Notes: generated by a model from the letters alone, not told the origin. A DNA stretch of 64,000 nt from Rhizobiaceae bacterium (GCA_023953775.1 JAMLJD010000017.1:1-64000), one strand, 5' to 3'. Shown: positions 45,809 through 56,069, numbered from the stretch's first letter. Made by a program: numbers and translations.

Positions 45809-46546
45809 GCCGATCCTCGAGATCTCCGGCCTGTCGAAGAACTTCGGTGCGCTGCGCGCGACCGACAATGTAAGCCTCGACCTGGGGCCGGGTGAAATCC
45901 ACGCTCTGATCGGGCCGAACGGCGCTGGAAAGTCGACGCTGATCCACCAGATCGCGGGCACGCTGAAGCCGGATGACGGTGTGATCCGCTTTCTCGGGCG
46001 TGAGGTGAACGAAGCCGGCCCGGTGGCGCGCGCGCGGATGGGGCTCGGCCGCAGTTTTCAGGTATCGTCGCTGGCGCCAGAGTTCTCTGCGCTTCGCAAT
46101 GTCATGCTCGCGGTGCAGTCGCGCCAAGGGTCGAGTTTCCGCTTCTTCAAACCCGTCATGCGTGACCGGTCTCTGCTCGACCCGGCAATGGCGGCCCTCG
46201 ACCGGGTCGGGCTTGCCGCTCGTGCCGACGTTCCGGCGGCCGAACTCTCGCATGGCGAGCGCCGCCAACTCGAGATCGCGATCGCGCTCGCACTCGGGTC
46301 GAAGGCATTCCTGCTCGATGAACCAATGGCGGGCATGGGGCCTGATGGATCGAAATCCCTGACCGCGTTTCTCTCGGCCTTGCGCGACGAGGCGCCGATC
46401 CTGCTGGTCGAACACGACATGGACGCCGTCTTTGCCCTGGCGGATCGCATATCGGTGCTGGTCTATGGCCGCATCATCGCCAGCGGCTCGGTCGACGACA
46501 TCCGCAATGATCCCGCTGTGCGGGAAGCCTATCTTGGAAACGCCGA

Positions 46547-46550
<4 letters not shown>
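45801..46550 (+). CDS. livG: ABC transporter ATP-binding protein LivG
   Basis: A 249-residue ATPase: Walker A GPNGAGKST, signature region LSHGERRQLEIAIALAL, Walker B FLLDEPMAGMG and switch His in LLVEHDMD. I take ATG 45801 (MNEPILEISG) as the start; an in-frame ATG nine codons earlier lies deep in livM. Confidence 0.93.
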
Positions 46551-47233
<683 letters not shown>

Positions 47234-47267
47234 ACCGCCTGGTCTCGAATGTACTTGGAGAAAGCAA

Positions 47268-47681
47268 ATGAACACGCCGCCGCTGCACCGGATCCTTCAG
47301 CCGGAAAACTGGAAGCCGGCAAAGGGATACGCCAATGGGATCGCCGCGACGCCCGGCCGGACGATCTATCTCGGCGGCCAGATCGGCTGGAACGGGGACC
47401 AGCAGTTCGAGACGGACGACTTCGTTGCCCAGATGCGACAGGCGCTGGAGAACATCGTGGCGACCCTCGCCGAAGCTGGCGGCGCGCCGGAACATATTGT
47501 CCGCCTGACATGGTTCATCACCGACAAGGCGGAGTATGTCAGCCGGGTCGCCGAGCTCGGCGCGGCCTATCGGGCGGTGATGGGCCGGCACTTTCCTGCC
47601 ATGAGCGTCGTCGCGGTCACCGCGCTCATCGAGGATCGGGCCAAGGTGGAGATCGAGGCGACGGCCGTCATACCGGATTGA
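47268..47681 (+). CDS. RidA-family protein (YjgF/YER057c/UK114)
   Basis: A 137-residue RidA-fold protein. Conserved blocks include IYLGGQIGWN, QALENIVATLAEAGGAPEHIVRLTWFITD and KVEIEATAVIPD. The catalytic Arg of archetypal RidA (in the P-A-R-S-C/T segment) is replaced: the sequence is FPAMSVVAV. It thus belongs to a divergent Rid subgroup and may not be a classical 2-aminoacrylate deaminase. It follows livF by 34 bp and may serve the anthraniloyl-CoA route, whose dearomatised product is an enamine that must lose ammonia. Confidence 0.88.
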   Translation: MNTPPLHRILQPENWKPAKGYANGIAATPGRTIYLGGQIGWNGDQQFETDDFVAQMRQALENIVATLAEAGGAPEHIVRLTWFITDKAEYVSRVAELGAAYRAVMGRHFPAMSVVAVTALIEDRAKVEIEATAVIPD

Positions 47682-47684
47682 CGA

Positions 47685-48533
47685 TCAGCGTGGAGGTGCG
47701 CCTGCCTCGATGCGTGCGGCGGACCAGCGCTGCCTCAGGAAGGCGGCGACGAAGACAATCGACATCAAGAGCACGATCGTCGGCGCGGGTGCGCTGTCGA
47801 TGAAGAAGCTCGCATAAACGCCGACGACCGAGCACAGGGCCGCGACCGCCATCGAGACGACGATCATCTGCTCGAAACGCCGTGTCACGATGAAGGCGAT
47901 CGCACCCGGTGCGATCAACAGGGCGATCGCGAGGATGATGCCGACGGCCTTGAGCGCACCGACGATGGTCAGCGACAGCACGGCCAGCAAGCCATAATGA
48001 AGGAACCGGACGGGCAGGCCGATTGCCATCGCGTGCTGGGGATCGAAGGCGTGAAGCAGAAGGTCGCGTCGAAGCAGCCCGACCGAAACGATGGCGATTG
48101 CTGCGATGAGCGCCGCGCCGGCGATATCGCTCCAGTTCGTGCCCAGCATGTCGCCGAACAGGATGTGGTCGAGATGAACCTCGGTCTGGATCTTCGTGTA
48201 GAGAACGATGCCCAGCCCGAACATGCCGGAGAACACGATGCCCATCACCGTGTCTTCCTTCACACGGCTGTTCTCCTTCAGATACCCGGTCGCGAGCGCG
48301 CAGATCATTCCCGCGCCGAAGGCGCCGAGTGCGAGGGGTAGCCCTGCGATATAGGCGAGTACGATCCCCGGAAGCACGGCATGGCTGATCGCATCACCCA
48401 TCAGCGACCACCCTTTCAGCACCAGGAACGGCGACAGAAGCCCCATCGGCAGCGCCGCCGCGAGGGCGATCAGGAACGCCTGCTGCATGAACGGAAGCTG
48501 GAACGGCAGAAGCGCCATGTCGACCAAGCTCAC
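47685..48533 (-). CDS. sitD: manganese/iron ABC transporter permease SitD
   Basis: A 282-residue ABC-3 family permease with eight or nine membrane segments. The GTG start at 48533 overlaps the sitC stop (GTGA) and has GGAGG 7 bases upstream; ATG 48518 lacks a ribosome site. Family motifs: FLVLKGWSLMGDAISHAVLPGIVLAYI and EDTVMGIVFSGMFGLGIVLYTKIQ. It pairs with SitC in the inner membrane for divalent metal import. Convergent with the RidA gene, 3 bp away. Confidence 0.92.
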   Translation of the reverse strand: MSLVDMALLPFQLPFMQQAFLIALAAALPMGLLSPFLVLKGWSLMGDAISHAVLPGIVLAYIAGLPLALGAFGAGMICALATGYLKENSRVKEDTVMGIVFSGMFGLGIVLYTKIQTEVHLDHILFGDMLGTNWSDIAGAALIAAIAIVSVGLLRRDLLLHAFDPQHAMAIGLPVRFLHYGLLAVLSLTIVGALKAVGIILAIALLIAPGAIAFIVTRRFEQMIVVSMAVAALCSVVGVYASFFIDSAPAPTIVLLMSIVFVAAFLRQRWSAARIEAGAPPR

Positions 48534-49390
48534 TGCCCCGCCTCCAGCGCTTCGCGCGCTTTCCGACGTGCGGCCAGCATGCCGTGTTTGGGTGCGAGGA
48601 AGAAGGCAGCGAGGAAGATCGCCGTCTGCAGGCAGATGATGATCCCGCCTGTCGCGCCGTCGAGGAAATAGCTGAGATATGCGCCGAGGAAACAGGTCGT
48701 ACTGCCGACAGCGACGCTGATCACGATCAGTCGCGAAAAGCGGTCGGTGAGCAGATAGGCCGTCGCGCCCGGTGTCACGACCATGGCGATGACCAGGAAG
48801 GCGCCGACCGTCTGCAGCGCTGCGACCGTCGATGCGCTCAGCAGCGTGAAGAAAAGGACCCGCAGCAGGTCGGGGTTGAGCCCGATCGATCGGGCATGGT
48901 TCTCGTCGAAGAACGCGACCATCAGGTCCTTCCACTTCACCAGCAGGATCGCCAGCGAAACGCCGGCGATGATGACGAGTTGCAGCGTGTCGGCCGGTGT
49001 GACGGCGAGCACATTGCCGAGCACGATCGTCTGGATGTTCACCGATGCCGGCGACAGCGAGATCATGAACAGGCCGAGGCCGAAGAACGACGTGAAGATC
49101 AGGCCGATGATCGCGTCTTCCCTGAGCTTTGTCCGCTGGTTGAGGAACAACATCGCCCCGGCTGCCAGAGCGCCCGAAAAGAACGCGCCGATCGCGAAGG
49201 GCAGGCCCAGCATGTAGGCTCCCGCAACGCCGGGCACGATCGAGTGCGACAGCGCATCCCCGATCAGCGACCATCCCTTGAGCATCAGATAGGCAGAGAG
49301 GAAGGCACAGACACCGCCGACAAGCGCGCTGACCCACATGGCGTTGACCATATAGTCGTATGCGAACGGTTCGAGGAGGCCGGCGGTCAT
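48530..49390 (-). CDS. sitC: manganese/iron ABC transporter permease SitC
   Basis: A 286-residue ABC-3 family permease. Motifs: [29 protein letters not shown] and [25 protein letters not shown], parallel to those in SitD. The operon is sitABCD with 4-base overlaps at every junction. Confidence 0.92.
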   Translation of the reverse strand: MTAGLLEPFAYDYMVNAMWVSALVGGVCAFLSAYLMLKGWSLIGDALSHSIVPGVAGAYMLGLPFAIGAFFSGALAAGAMLFLNQRTKLREDAIIGLIFTSFFGLGLFMISLSPASVNIQTIVLGNVLAVTPADTLQLVIIAGVSLAILLVKWKDLMVAFFDENHARSIGLNPDLLRVLFFTLLSASTVAALQTVGAFLVIAMVVTPGATAYLLTDRFSRLIVISVAVGSTTCFLGAYLSYFLDGATGGIIICLQTAIFLAAFFLAPKHGMLAARRKAREALEAGQ

Positions 49391-50289
49391 GTACGGCCGC
49401 CTGCGTCCGGATCCGTGGGCGTGCTGTCGCCATAGATCACGAACGGCCGCTCGTCGTCCGTCAGCACGGTGACCTGGCGGGTGTCGGACTCCGCGTCGTC
49501 GTGAAGGTCGGCGCCGCCGAGCACGTATTGGCGCAGCACGCCGCCAAACGCCTTCTCGAGATTGGCATGCGTGAAGACGGTTTCCGTCGGGCCTGCGGCC
49601 AGTACGGTCCGGTTGAGCAGGATCGCGTGATCGCAGAAGCGCGGCACGCTGCCGAGATTGTGCGTCGACACCAGCATGATGCGGCCTTCGTCGCGCAGCG
49701 ATTTCAAAAGGGCGATGATCGATTCCTCGGTCCTGACGTCGACGCCGGTAAACGGTTCGTCGAGCAGGATGACCTCGCCCTCCTGTGCCAGGGCGCGTGC
49801 GAGGAAGACACGCTTCTTCTGGCCGCCGGAGAGTTCGCCGATCTGGCGCTTGCGGTATGCCGTCATCGAGACGCGGTCGAGCGCAGCGTCAACCATCTCG
49901 CGGTCGCGCGCCGTAGGGATGCGCAGCATGTTCATGTGCCCGTATCGACCCATCATGACCACGTCTTCGACCAGCACCGGAAAGTTCCAGTCGACATCCT
50001 CGCTCTGCGGCACATAGGCGACGACATTGCGTTTCAGCGCCCTGCCCGCCGGCTCGCCGAGGATCGTCACACTGCCGCGCGCCAGCGGCACGAAACCCAT
50101 GATCGCCTTGAACAGCGTCGACTTGCCGGAACCGTTGATCCCTACAAGCGCGGCAATCGTTCCGCGCGGAATGCTGAAGCTTGCGCCGGAAAGGGCGGTA
50201 TGCCCGTTGCGGTAGGTGACCGTCACCTGATCGACCGAAAGGCCGGCGTCATGGTTCAGGCGGACGGGCGGAGATGCGGGGGCATTCAT
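49387..50289 (-). CDS. sitB: manganese/iron ABC transporter ATP-binding protein SitB
   Basis: A 300-residue ATPase with Walker [10 protein letters not shown], signature [17 protein letters not shown], Walker [13 protein letters not shown] and switch STHNLGSV. The [24 protein letters not shown] segment is typical of Sit/Psa/Mnt-type metal importers. The acidic C-terminal tail contains HDD and several Asp/Glu residues. Start overlaps sitA. Confidence 0.93.
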   Translation of the reverse strand: MNAPASPPVRLNHDAGLSVDQVTVTYRNGHTALSGASFSIPRGTIAALVGINGSGKSTLFKAIMGFVPLARGSVTILGEPAGRALKRNVVAYVPQSEDVDWNFPVLVEDVVMMGRYGHMNMLRIPTARDREMVDAALDRVSMTAYRKRQIGELSGGQKKRVFLARALAQEGEVILLDEPFTGVDVRTEESIIALLKSLRDEGRIMLVSTHNLGSVPRFCDHAILLNRTVLAAGPTETVFTHANLEKAFGGVLRQYVLGGADLHDDAESDTRQVTVLTDDERPFVIYGDSTPTDPDAGGRT

Positions 50290-51179
50290 TCGCTCAAGGC
50301 CTTTACGATGGTTTCCGTGTCGACCCTGAGAAGATCGAGATAGGTCGGCACGGGGCCGTTTTCGTCGCTGAGCGAATCCACGAAGAGCACACCGCCGTAG
50401 CGGATCCCGGTTTCCCGTGCGACCTGCTGCGCCGGATTTGGCGACACCGTGCTTTCACTGAAAATTGCCGGCACTTTCATTTCGCGAACGGTGTCGATCA
50501 CCTTTCGCACCTGCTGCGGGGTGCCCTGCTGGTCGGCGTTGATTGGCCACAGATAAAGTTCCTTGAGACCGAAGTCGCGCGCCATGTAGGAGAATGCTCC
50601 TTCGCTTGTGGCCAGCCAACGCCGCTCTTCGGGAATTGCCGCGATTTCGGCTCGGATCGGCGCAACCAAAGCTTCGATGCGAGCGGCGTAGGCGGCGGCA
50701 TTTGCATTGTAGGTGTCGGCGTTCGCCGGGTCGTGCTCGACGAAGGCTGCCCTGATGTTCTCGACATAAATCAGCGCGTCCGAAGGCGACATCCAGGCAT
50801 GCGGATTGGGCTTGCCCGTATAAGGGCCTTCAGCGATGCCCATCGGCTCGACACCTTCGGAAACCACGACATCGGGAACGTCGTTGAGATTCTGGAGAAA
50901 GCGCTCGAACCACAATTCGAGATTGAGGCCGTTCCAGATGATCAGGTCCGAGCCCTGCGCGCGCAGGATATCACCTGGTGTCGGCTGATAATTATGGATT
51001 TCCGCGTTGGGTTTGGTGATCGATTCAACGATCGCGGCATCGCCAGCGACATTCCGGGCCATGTCGGCGATGACGGTGAAGGTGGTGACGGCCTTGAACT
51101 TGCTATCCTCCTGGTCTCCGGTGCATGCGGCTAGCGCCGCCGCCAGCACCGCGATGGTGAACATTGCCGCAATCCGCAT
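50286..51179 (-). CDS. sitA: manganese/iron-binding lipoprotein SitA
   Basis: A 297-residue cluster A-I metal-binding protein. The N-terminus ends in a lipobox (LAAC, Cys19). Probable metal ligands are His62 ([11 protein letters not shown]), His127 (NPHAWMSP), Glu193 (TSEGAFSY) and Asp268 ([10 protein letters not shown]). This His-His-Glu-Asp set is the Mn/Fe type; zinc-binding ZnuA usually has a third His and a His-rich loop, both absent. Unlike the other binding-protein genes here, it has no hairpin before the next gene (ATGA overlap with sitB). A Mur/Fur box lies 96 bp upstream of its start. Confidence 0.94.
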   Translation of the reverse strand: MRIAAMFTIAVLAAALAACTGDQEDSKFKAVTTFTVIADMARNVAGDAAIVESITKPNAEIHNYQPTPGDILRAQGSDLIIWNGLNLELWFERFLQNLNDVPDVVVSEGVEPMGIAEGPYTGKPNPHAWMSPSDALIYVENIRAAFVEHDPANADTYNANAAAYAARIEALVAPIRAEIAAIPEERRWLATSEGAFSYMARDFGLKELYLWPINADQQGTPQQVRKVIDTVREMKVPAIFSESTVSPNPAQQVARETGIRYGGVLFVDSLSDENGPVPTYLDLLRVDTETIVKALSE

Positions 51180-51274
51180 GAATTACTCCGGTGGCCGTGA
51201 CGAGCTCCGTGCGGTTCGCCGCCGCGAAGCGTGAATATGCCAACCTATCGCGTTCACCGGCTATCGTCAATGCA

Positions 51275-51293
51275 ATTGCAAATCGTTTGCAAT
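51275..51293. promoter_or_regulatory. Mur/Fur box in the sitA-mur divergent region
   Basis: ATTGCAAA-TCG-TTTGCAAT is a perfect 8-bp-arm inverted repeat. It fits the TGCAAA-N3-TTTGCA type box known for alphaproteobacterial Fur/Mur regulators. It sits between sitA (start 51179) and the regulator (start 51378) and probably controls both. Confidence 0.75.
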
Positions 51294-51377
51294 AAGCAGA
51301 TGAACACTATTGCGCACTCCTGGGACGCGTTCCCACGGTTCTTTGCAACTGGTTGTCATCTGGCGCATAGTCCGGCC

Positions 51378-51809
51378 ATGAATCAGGAACTGCCCAAGAA
51401 GCCGGATTACGAAAAGGAACTGCGTCGCTCGGGCATTCGCATCACGCGTCCGCGGCGGATCATCATCGGCATTCTGACGGAGACCGACGACCATCCCGAC
51501 GCCATGGAGATATTCCAGCGCGCCTCGGCGATCGACGGCAGCATCTCGCTGTCCACCGTCTATCGCACTATGAAGCTGCTGGAAGGCATGGGTGCGATCC
51601 ACCGGCATGCCTTTGACGGAACCCGCGCCCGTTTCGAACAGGCTGGCGGCGAGCATCACGATCATCTCATCGATATCGAAACCGGCGATGTGATCGAGTT
51701 CCATTCGCACAGGATCGAGGAACTGCAGGACGAGATCGCGCGTTCGCTGGGCTACGACATCGTCCACCATCGCCTCGAGCTCTATGGCAAGAAGCGGCGC
51801 GGACGCTAG
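51378..51809 (+). CDS. mur: Fur-family metalloregulator, probably Mur
   Basis: A 143-residue Fur-family repressor. The DNA-binding helix region is [19 protein letters not shown], preceded by [13 protein letters not shown]. Metal-binding candidates are in [13 protein letters not shown] and [12 protein letters not shown]. It lacks the Zn-binding C-x2-C pair in the C-terminal domain, as alphaproteobacterial Fur/Mur proteins usually do. Start at 51378 gives the usual length; upstream in-frame codons cross the operator. Divergence from sitABCD supports Mn2+-dependent regulation (Mur), though Fe sensing is possible. Confidence 0.92.
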   Translation: MNQELPKKPDYEKELRRSGIRITRPRRIIIGILTETDDHPDAMEIFQRASAIDGSISLSTVYRTMKLLEGMGAIHRHAFDGTRARFEQAGGEHHDHLIDIETGDVIEFHSHRIEELQDEIARSLGYDIVHHRLELYGKKRRGR

Positions 51810-51905
51810 ACCATGTTCTCGAAAAGCAAGCGCCGCTTCCCGGGCATTGATTTTCAAGCATTCCTGCAACGCGAAGTGACACCATTTCCCGGCGGGATGC
51901 TCTAG
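51806..51905. repeat. palindrome-bounded intergenic element (100 bp)
   Basis: CTAGACCAT at the left and ATGCTCTAG at the right are inverted copies differing at one base, bounding 100 bp between mur and gnd. Similar ends occur at 13013. It looks like a degenerate member of the short palindromic repeats found in Rhizobiales intergenic regions. The left end overlaps the mur stop codon. Confidence 0.35.
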
Positions 51906-51921
51906 GTCAGGAAACCAGACT

Positions 51922-53343
51922 ATGGAAAAAGCGGAAATCGGATTGATCGGCCTTGGCGTCATGGGTTCCAACCTGGCCCTGAATATCGCCGAGAAAGGCC
52001 ATCGTATCGCGGTATTCAACCGCACCGATGCTGCGATCGACGCGTTCGTCAAGCGCGCAGGCGACCTGGCCGGCCGGATCGAGCCGTGCCGCAGCCTCGA
52101 CTCGCTGGTGCGCTCGATCCGTGGTCCCCGACCTATCATCCTGATGATCCCGGCCGGCGACCCGGTCGACCAGCAGATCGAGGCCTTGAAGCCGCTCCTC
52201 GACGAAAACGACATTCTGATCGATGCGGGAAATGCCAACTTTCACGACACGGTGCGCCGGATGGCCGCGCTTTCGCAATCGGGGCCGCAGTTTCTGGGCG
52301 TTGGCGTGTCGGGCGGTGAGGAGGGCGCACGCCACGGCCCGTCGATCATGGCTGGCGGTCCGCGCGAAGCCTATGACCGGGTCGAACCGGTTCTGTCGTC
52401 GATCGCTGCGCGGTTCGGGGACGAGCCATGTTCGGCTTGGGTAGGCCCCGGCGGAGCGGGCCACTTCGTCAAGACGATCCATAACGGGATCGAATATGCC
52501 GATATGCAGATGATTGCCGAGATCTACGGCATCATGCGGGATTCGCTGCGGCTGTCACCGCCGGAGATGGCCGAGATTTTCGCGGCCTGGAACAAGGGCC
52601 GGCTCAACTCATATCTCATAGAGATCACCGCCAGCGTGCTCGGGGTCGAAGATGCCGAAACCGGCGGGCCGCTCGTCGACGTCATCCTCGACCGCGCAGG
52701 CCAGAAAGGCACGGGCAGATGGGCGGCGATCGAAGCGCAGATGCTGGCGGTGCCGGCCACCTGCATCGAGGCCGCAGTCGCTGCCCGCAGCCTCTCGGCA
52801 ATGAAGGAGACGCGCGAGGAAGCCCAGAAGCTCTTTGATCCGGCGTCGCCACCCCCCGCGCCCGAGGACAGGACGAAGATCCTCGCCGAACTCGAACATG
52901 CCCTGCTTGCCGGCAAGATCGCGGCCTACGCCCAGGGCTTCGCCGTGATGGCTGCGGCCTCGAGAGAATCCGGCTGGCAGCTCCCCCTGGCAACAGTTGC
53001 GCGGATCTGGCGTGCCGGATGCATCATCCGCTCGGCCTTTCTCGACGAGATCGCCAAGGCATTCGACAGCGACGGCGCGAGCGGCAATCTGATGCTGGAG
53101 CCCGAATTCACGGCGATGATGAAGTCCGCGCATCCCGCGCTCAGGATCACGGTCGGCCGGGCGGCGCTCGCCGGTCTGCCGGTGCCGGCGCTATCGGCGG
53201 CGCTCGCATATTTCGATGGCTTCCGCCAGGCGCGGGGTACCGCGAACCTGATTCAGGCGCAGCGCGGCTTCTTCGGCGCCCATGGCTTCGAGCGTATCGA
53301 CGCGGAAGGCGCGCATCATGGTACGTGGAGTTCCGGACGCTGA
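51922..53343 (+). CDS. gnd: 6-phosphogluconate dehydrogenase, decarboxylating
   Basis: A 473-residue enzyme of normal length that oxidises 6-phosphogluconate to ribulose 5-phosphate and CO2. The NADP-binding motif is GLGVMGSNLALNIAEKGH. Substrate-site motifs are GVGVSGGEEGARHGPSIMAGG and GPGGAGHFVKTIHNGIEYADMQ, with the catalytic Lys and Asn/Glu. RAGCIIRSAFLDEIAKAF belongs to the helical domain. AGGAA lies upstream of the ATG. It abuts the convergent LacI gene with no gap. Placement beside a pentoside-use locus suggests pentose-phosphate flux. Confidence 0.95.
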   Translation: MEKAEIGLIGLGVMGSNLALNIAEKGHRIAVFNRTDAAIDAFVKRAGDLAGRIEPCRSLDSLVRSIRGPRPIILMIPAGDPVDQQIEALKPLLDENDILIDAGNANFHDTVRRMAALSQSGPQFLGVGVSGGEEGARHGPSIMAGGPREAYDRVEPVLSSIAARFGDEPCSAWVGPGGAGHFVKTIHNGIEYADMQMIAEIYGIMRDSLRLSPPEMAEIFAAWNKGRLNSYLIEITASVLGVEDAETGGPLVDVILDRAGQKGTGRWAAIEAQMLAVPATCIEAAVAARSLSAMKETREEAQKLFDPASPPPAPEDRTKILAELEHALLAGKIAAYAQGFAVMAAASRESGWQLPLATVARIWRAGCIIRSAFLDEIAKAFDSDGASGNLMLEPEFTAMMKSAHPALRITVGRAALAGLPVPALSAALAYFDGFRQARGTANLIQAQRGFFGAHGFERIDAEGAHHGTWSSGR

Positions 53344-54393
53344 TCAGCGCACCGGCGACACAACCGTGTCGGGAACGACCAGCGTCTGAAGGTTGTCGGT
53401 CGTTTGCCCATCGATACAGGCCAGAATGGTACGGGCTAGCTCGTTTCCCGCGTGGCGGAAGCTCTCGTTGACGACGTGAAGCTGCGGCCGGAACAGGTGG
53501 AGCACCTTCGCCGACTGCTTGGACACGACGTCGACGTCACGTCCGAGCACAAGGCCCGCGTCCTCGATGCCCGCGACGATCGCCAGCGTTGCCGCGCCGG
53601 CGCTGCTGACGAAACCGTCGGGGCGCCTCGGCCGCATCAGCAGGGCGCGGGTACGGTCCCTGATCTGGTCGATCGAATGGTCGATGTTGATGTCGGTAAA
53701 GGGGATTTCGCTTGCTCCGGTCGCCGCCAGTCCCTCGGCGAAGCCTTGCACGGTATGGTGATGATAGCTCAGGTTCGCCGGCGGTGCGAGCAGAGACAGG
53801 CGCCGCCGTCCGAGATCGGCGAGCTTGTTGACCGCGAGCAGCGCGTAGGCCCGATTGTCAAAATCATGGAACGGATGGTCGATGCCAGCATCGGTTCGGC
53901 CATGGCTGACGAACGGAAAGCGGTGTTCGGTGAGGTAGCGTACGCGAGGATCGTTGGGCTCGGTGCGTGAAAAGATGATGCCGTCGGCGGATCCTGTCTC
54001 GACCACGTAGCGCACGGGGTCCATGGGATCGCGCGTGCGCGAGTATGGCGTGACGATCAGATGGTAGAGGCTGCCGGACAGCCGATCCGAAATGCCCGAT
54101 ATGATGTCCGAGACGAAGCCCATCAGTTGCTCGTCCGTATCCAGGATCAGCGAGATGACATTGGTCTTGCCTGTACGCAGCCGTACCCCAGCCCGGTTGG
54201 GACGATAGCCGATCTGCTGGGCGACGAGCCTTACCCGCCGCTTGGTGTCCGCACCGATGTCCGGTGCATCCTTCAGCGCGCGGGATACCGTCGTGACGCC
54301 GAGACCGGTCATGAACGCGATGGTCTTCAGCGTCGGACGACCCTCGGTGACCTGATCGGTCCGTTTCGGCTCCTTGGGAAGTTCCTTCTGCAT
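53344..54393 (-). CDS. LacI-family transcriptional regulator
   Basis: A 349-residue repressor with an N-terminal helix-turn-helix (LKTIAFMTGLGVTTVSRALKDAP, about residues 22-44) and a hinge helix NRAGVRLRTGKTNVISLI. A periplasmic-binding-like effector domain follows (VVETGSADGIIFSRTEPNDPR; VSSAGAATLAIVAGIEDAG). Divergent from the sugar ABC transporter operon. Two similar LacI-type palindromes lie in the intergenic region, one close to its own promoter and one next to the transporter start, so it likely regulates both. Effector probably a pentose or xyloside. Confidence 0.93.
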   Translation of the reverse strand: MQKELPKEPKRTDQVTEGRPTLKTIAFMTGLGVTTVSRALKDAPDIGADTKRRVRLVAQQIGYRPNRAGVRLRTGKTNVISLILDTDEQLMGFVSDIISGISDRLSGSLYHLIVTPYSRTRDPMDPVRYVVETGSADGIIFSRTEPNDPRVRYLTEHRFPFVSHGRTDAGIDHPFHDFDNRAYALLAVNKLADLGRRRLSLLAPPANLSYHHHTVQGFAEGLAATGASEIPFTDINIDHSIDQIRDRTRALLMRPRRPDGFVSSAGAATLAIVAGIEDAGLVLGRDVDVVSKQSAKVLHLFRPQLHVVNESFRHAGNELARTILACIDGQTTDNLQTLVVPDTVVSPVR

Positions 54394-54463
54394 CGCCGCC
54401 GGTTCGCCGCCTTTTCCAGTTCCGCGGTCACATTACTGCATCCGCTAGGGGACAAACACAAGT

Positions 54464-54481
54464 TCTGCAACGTTGCAGAAG
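54464..54481. promoter_or_regulatory. LacI-type operator 1
   Basis: TTCTGCAACGTTGCAGAA is a perfect 18-bp palindrome with the central CG step typical of LacI/GalR operators. It lies 71 bp upstream of the LacI gene start. Confidence 0.75.
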
Positions 54482-54738
54482 TTTTTCCAGACCGCATCTC
54501 GCCGAAGCCGTTTTTCGGTTCCTCGACTCCTGGCGTGCCGTGCGAGGGCTGACAAAGTACCGCAATGCGGCATCCGCAAAATCAGCAGCTTAGCGTGGAT
54601 TTTCCATCATTTTGGCGCATTGCAGCATTGTTTTCGAACGCTTCGGAGTCTCGTCGATTAAATTCGGGTTGCGAAAAAAATTCGCGCAGTGCGTGTTTCG
54701 ATGGTTGCGGAGCGGTCATCCTTCGCATAACGTCATGC

Positions 54739-54752
54739 CTGCAACGTTACAG
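54739..54752. promoter_or_regulatory. LacI-type operator 2
   Basis: CTGCAACGTTACAG matches the core of operator 1 (CTGCAACGTTGCAG) with one difference. It lies 18 bp before the binding-protein ATG, just upstream of its ribosome site, where a bound repressor would block transcription. Confidence 0.7.
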
Positions 54753-54769
54753 ATCAGGGAGGAGATGTA

Positions 54770-56020
54770 ATGCGCTACGGAGTTCTGACCGCCGCTCTGG
54801 CGGCTACGGTGGCCTTTCAGGTGCCGCAGCTTGCCCGCGCCGCGGATGTTGAGGTTATCCATTGGTGGACGTCCGGCGGCGAACAGGCCGCCGTCTCGGT
54901 TTTTGCCGACGAGTTCGACAAGCTCGGCGGTGACAAATGGGTCGATACGGCGATCGCCGGCGGTCCCAATGCACGCGCCACGACCATGCAGCGCGTTCTC
55001 GGCGGTGACGCTCCCGCCGCTGCCCAGTTCAACCCCGGCCGTCAGTATGAAGAGTTGATCGAGGGCGGCTACCTGCTCGACCTCACGGAGCTGGCGCAGA
55101 AGGAGGGCTGGAAGGACTTCATCCGCCCCGAAAGCATTCTCACCAATGCCTGCGAGAAGGACGGCAAGATCTGGTGTGTTCCGGTCAACATCCACTCATG
55201 GCAGTGGGGCTGGGCGTCGATCCCGGTGTTCGAGAAGTCGGGCGTGCCCGTGCCGACCAATCTCGACCAGTTCCTTGAAGAGGCGCCGAAGATCAAGGAA
55301 GCCGGCTTCATCCCATTCGCCATCGGCGGCGAGACATGGCAGCATGCCGGCGCGTTCAACAATGCGGTCATCGTGAGCACGATCGGCAAGGACGGCTACT
55401 ACAAGCTGTTCCGCGACAAGGACGCCGAGTATGCGCGGTCGCCCGAAGTCACCAAGGTCTTCGAGACCTGGCGCAAGTTGACGTCCTACGTCGACGAGGG
55501 TTCGGCCAACCGCAACTGGAACGATACCACCAATCTGGTGATCACCGACAAGGCGGCGCTGCAGATCATGGGTGACTGGGCCCGTGGCGAGTTCGCCATC
55601 GCGGGCGAGAAGCCCGGCGTCGACTACGAATGCATCGCGGGCCCGTCTGACAAGCCGTATCTGACGACTGACGGCGACATCTTCGTGTTTCCGAAGCAGG
55701 ATGATCCGGAAGTCGAGAAGGCCCAGCTCAAGCTCGCCTCGATGATGATCAATCCACGGGTGCAGGCTCTGTTCAACCTCGCCAAGGGGTCGCTGCCGGT
55801 TCGCGCCGACGTCGATCTCGAACTCGCGGATGCATGCATGAAGAAGGGTCTCGCCCTGCTCGACGACCCGGAGACCGTGATCACCGCCACCAACCGGTTC
55901 CTGACCGAGGATACGTCCGGGCAGATCAACGATCTGGTCGCGGAGTTCTCGTTCAACAGCTCGATGTCGGTTGCCGATGCGCAGGAGCGCTTCGCGACCA
56001 TTATCGAGAACGCCGACTGA
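54770..56020 (+). CDS. sugar ABC transporter substrate-binding protein (family 1)
   Basis: A 416-residue binding protein with a Sec signal (MRYGVLTAALAATVAFQVPQLARAAD, cleavage about 25). Fold landmarks: VIHWWTSGGEQAAVSVFADEFDKLGG, VPVNIHSWQWGWASIPVFEKSG, AALQIMGDWARGEFA and TDGDIFVFPKQDD. The WWTSGGE start and KGSLPVRADVDL end are typical of glucose/xylose or oligosaccharide binders. First gene of the operon under LacI control. A hairpin follows before the permease gene. Associated GH43 suggests xylosides or xylose as ligand. Confidence 0.92.
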   Translation: MRYGVLTAALAATVAFQVPQLARAADVEVIHWWTSGGEQAAVSVFADEFDKLGGDKWVDTAIAGGPNARATTMQRVLGGDAPAAAQFNPGRQYEELIEGGYLLDLTELAQKEGWKDFIRPESILTNACEKDGKIWCVPVNIHSWQWGWASIPVFEKSGVPVPTNLDQFLEEAPKIKEAGFIPFAIGGETWQHAGAFNNAVIVSTIGKDGYYKLFRDKDAEYARSPEVTKVFETWRKLTSYVDEGSANRNWNDTTNLVITDKAALQIMGDWARGEFAIAGEKPGVDYECIAGPSDKPYLTTDGDIFVFPKQDDPEVEKAQLKLASMMINPRVQALFNLAKGSLPVRADVDLELADACMKKGLALLDDPETVITATNRFLTEDTSGQINDLVAEFSFNSSMSVADAQERFATIIENAD

Positions 56021-56041
56021 TCGCGAAACGGTCCTAAGGTC

Positions 56042-56069
56042 CGGGCGGCGCTGGGTCAGGCGCCGCCCG
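56042..56069 (+). terminator. intercistronic hairpin after the sugar-binding protein gene
   Basis: CGGGCGGCGC and GCGCCGCCCG form a perfect 10-bp stem with an 8-base loop, placed in the 112-bp gap before the permease gene. No U-run follows; it probably protects the upstream transcript or reduces read-through. Confidence 0.65.

Larger units (their letters stand above)
54394..54769. other. 376-bp regulatory region between lacI-type gene and sugar transporter
   Basis: No gene is supportable here. It contains two LacI-type operators (54464-54481 and 54739-54752) whose centres are 273 bp apart, AT-rich stretches with T-runs, and a strong GGAGGAG ribosome site just before the binding-protein ATG at 54770. 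Confidence 0.6.

Noticed and set aside
47685-51179. Zinc (ZnuABC) importer
   Set aside because: The binding protein lacks a His-rich loop and has Glu in place of the third His; a Mur/Fur-type box and regulator adjoin it. Mn/Fe Sit type fits better.
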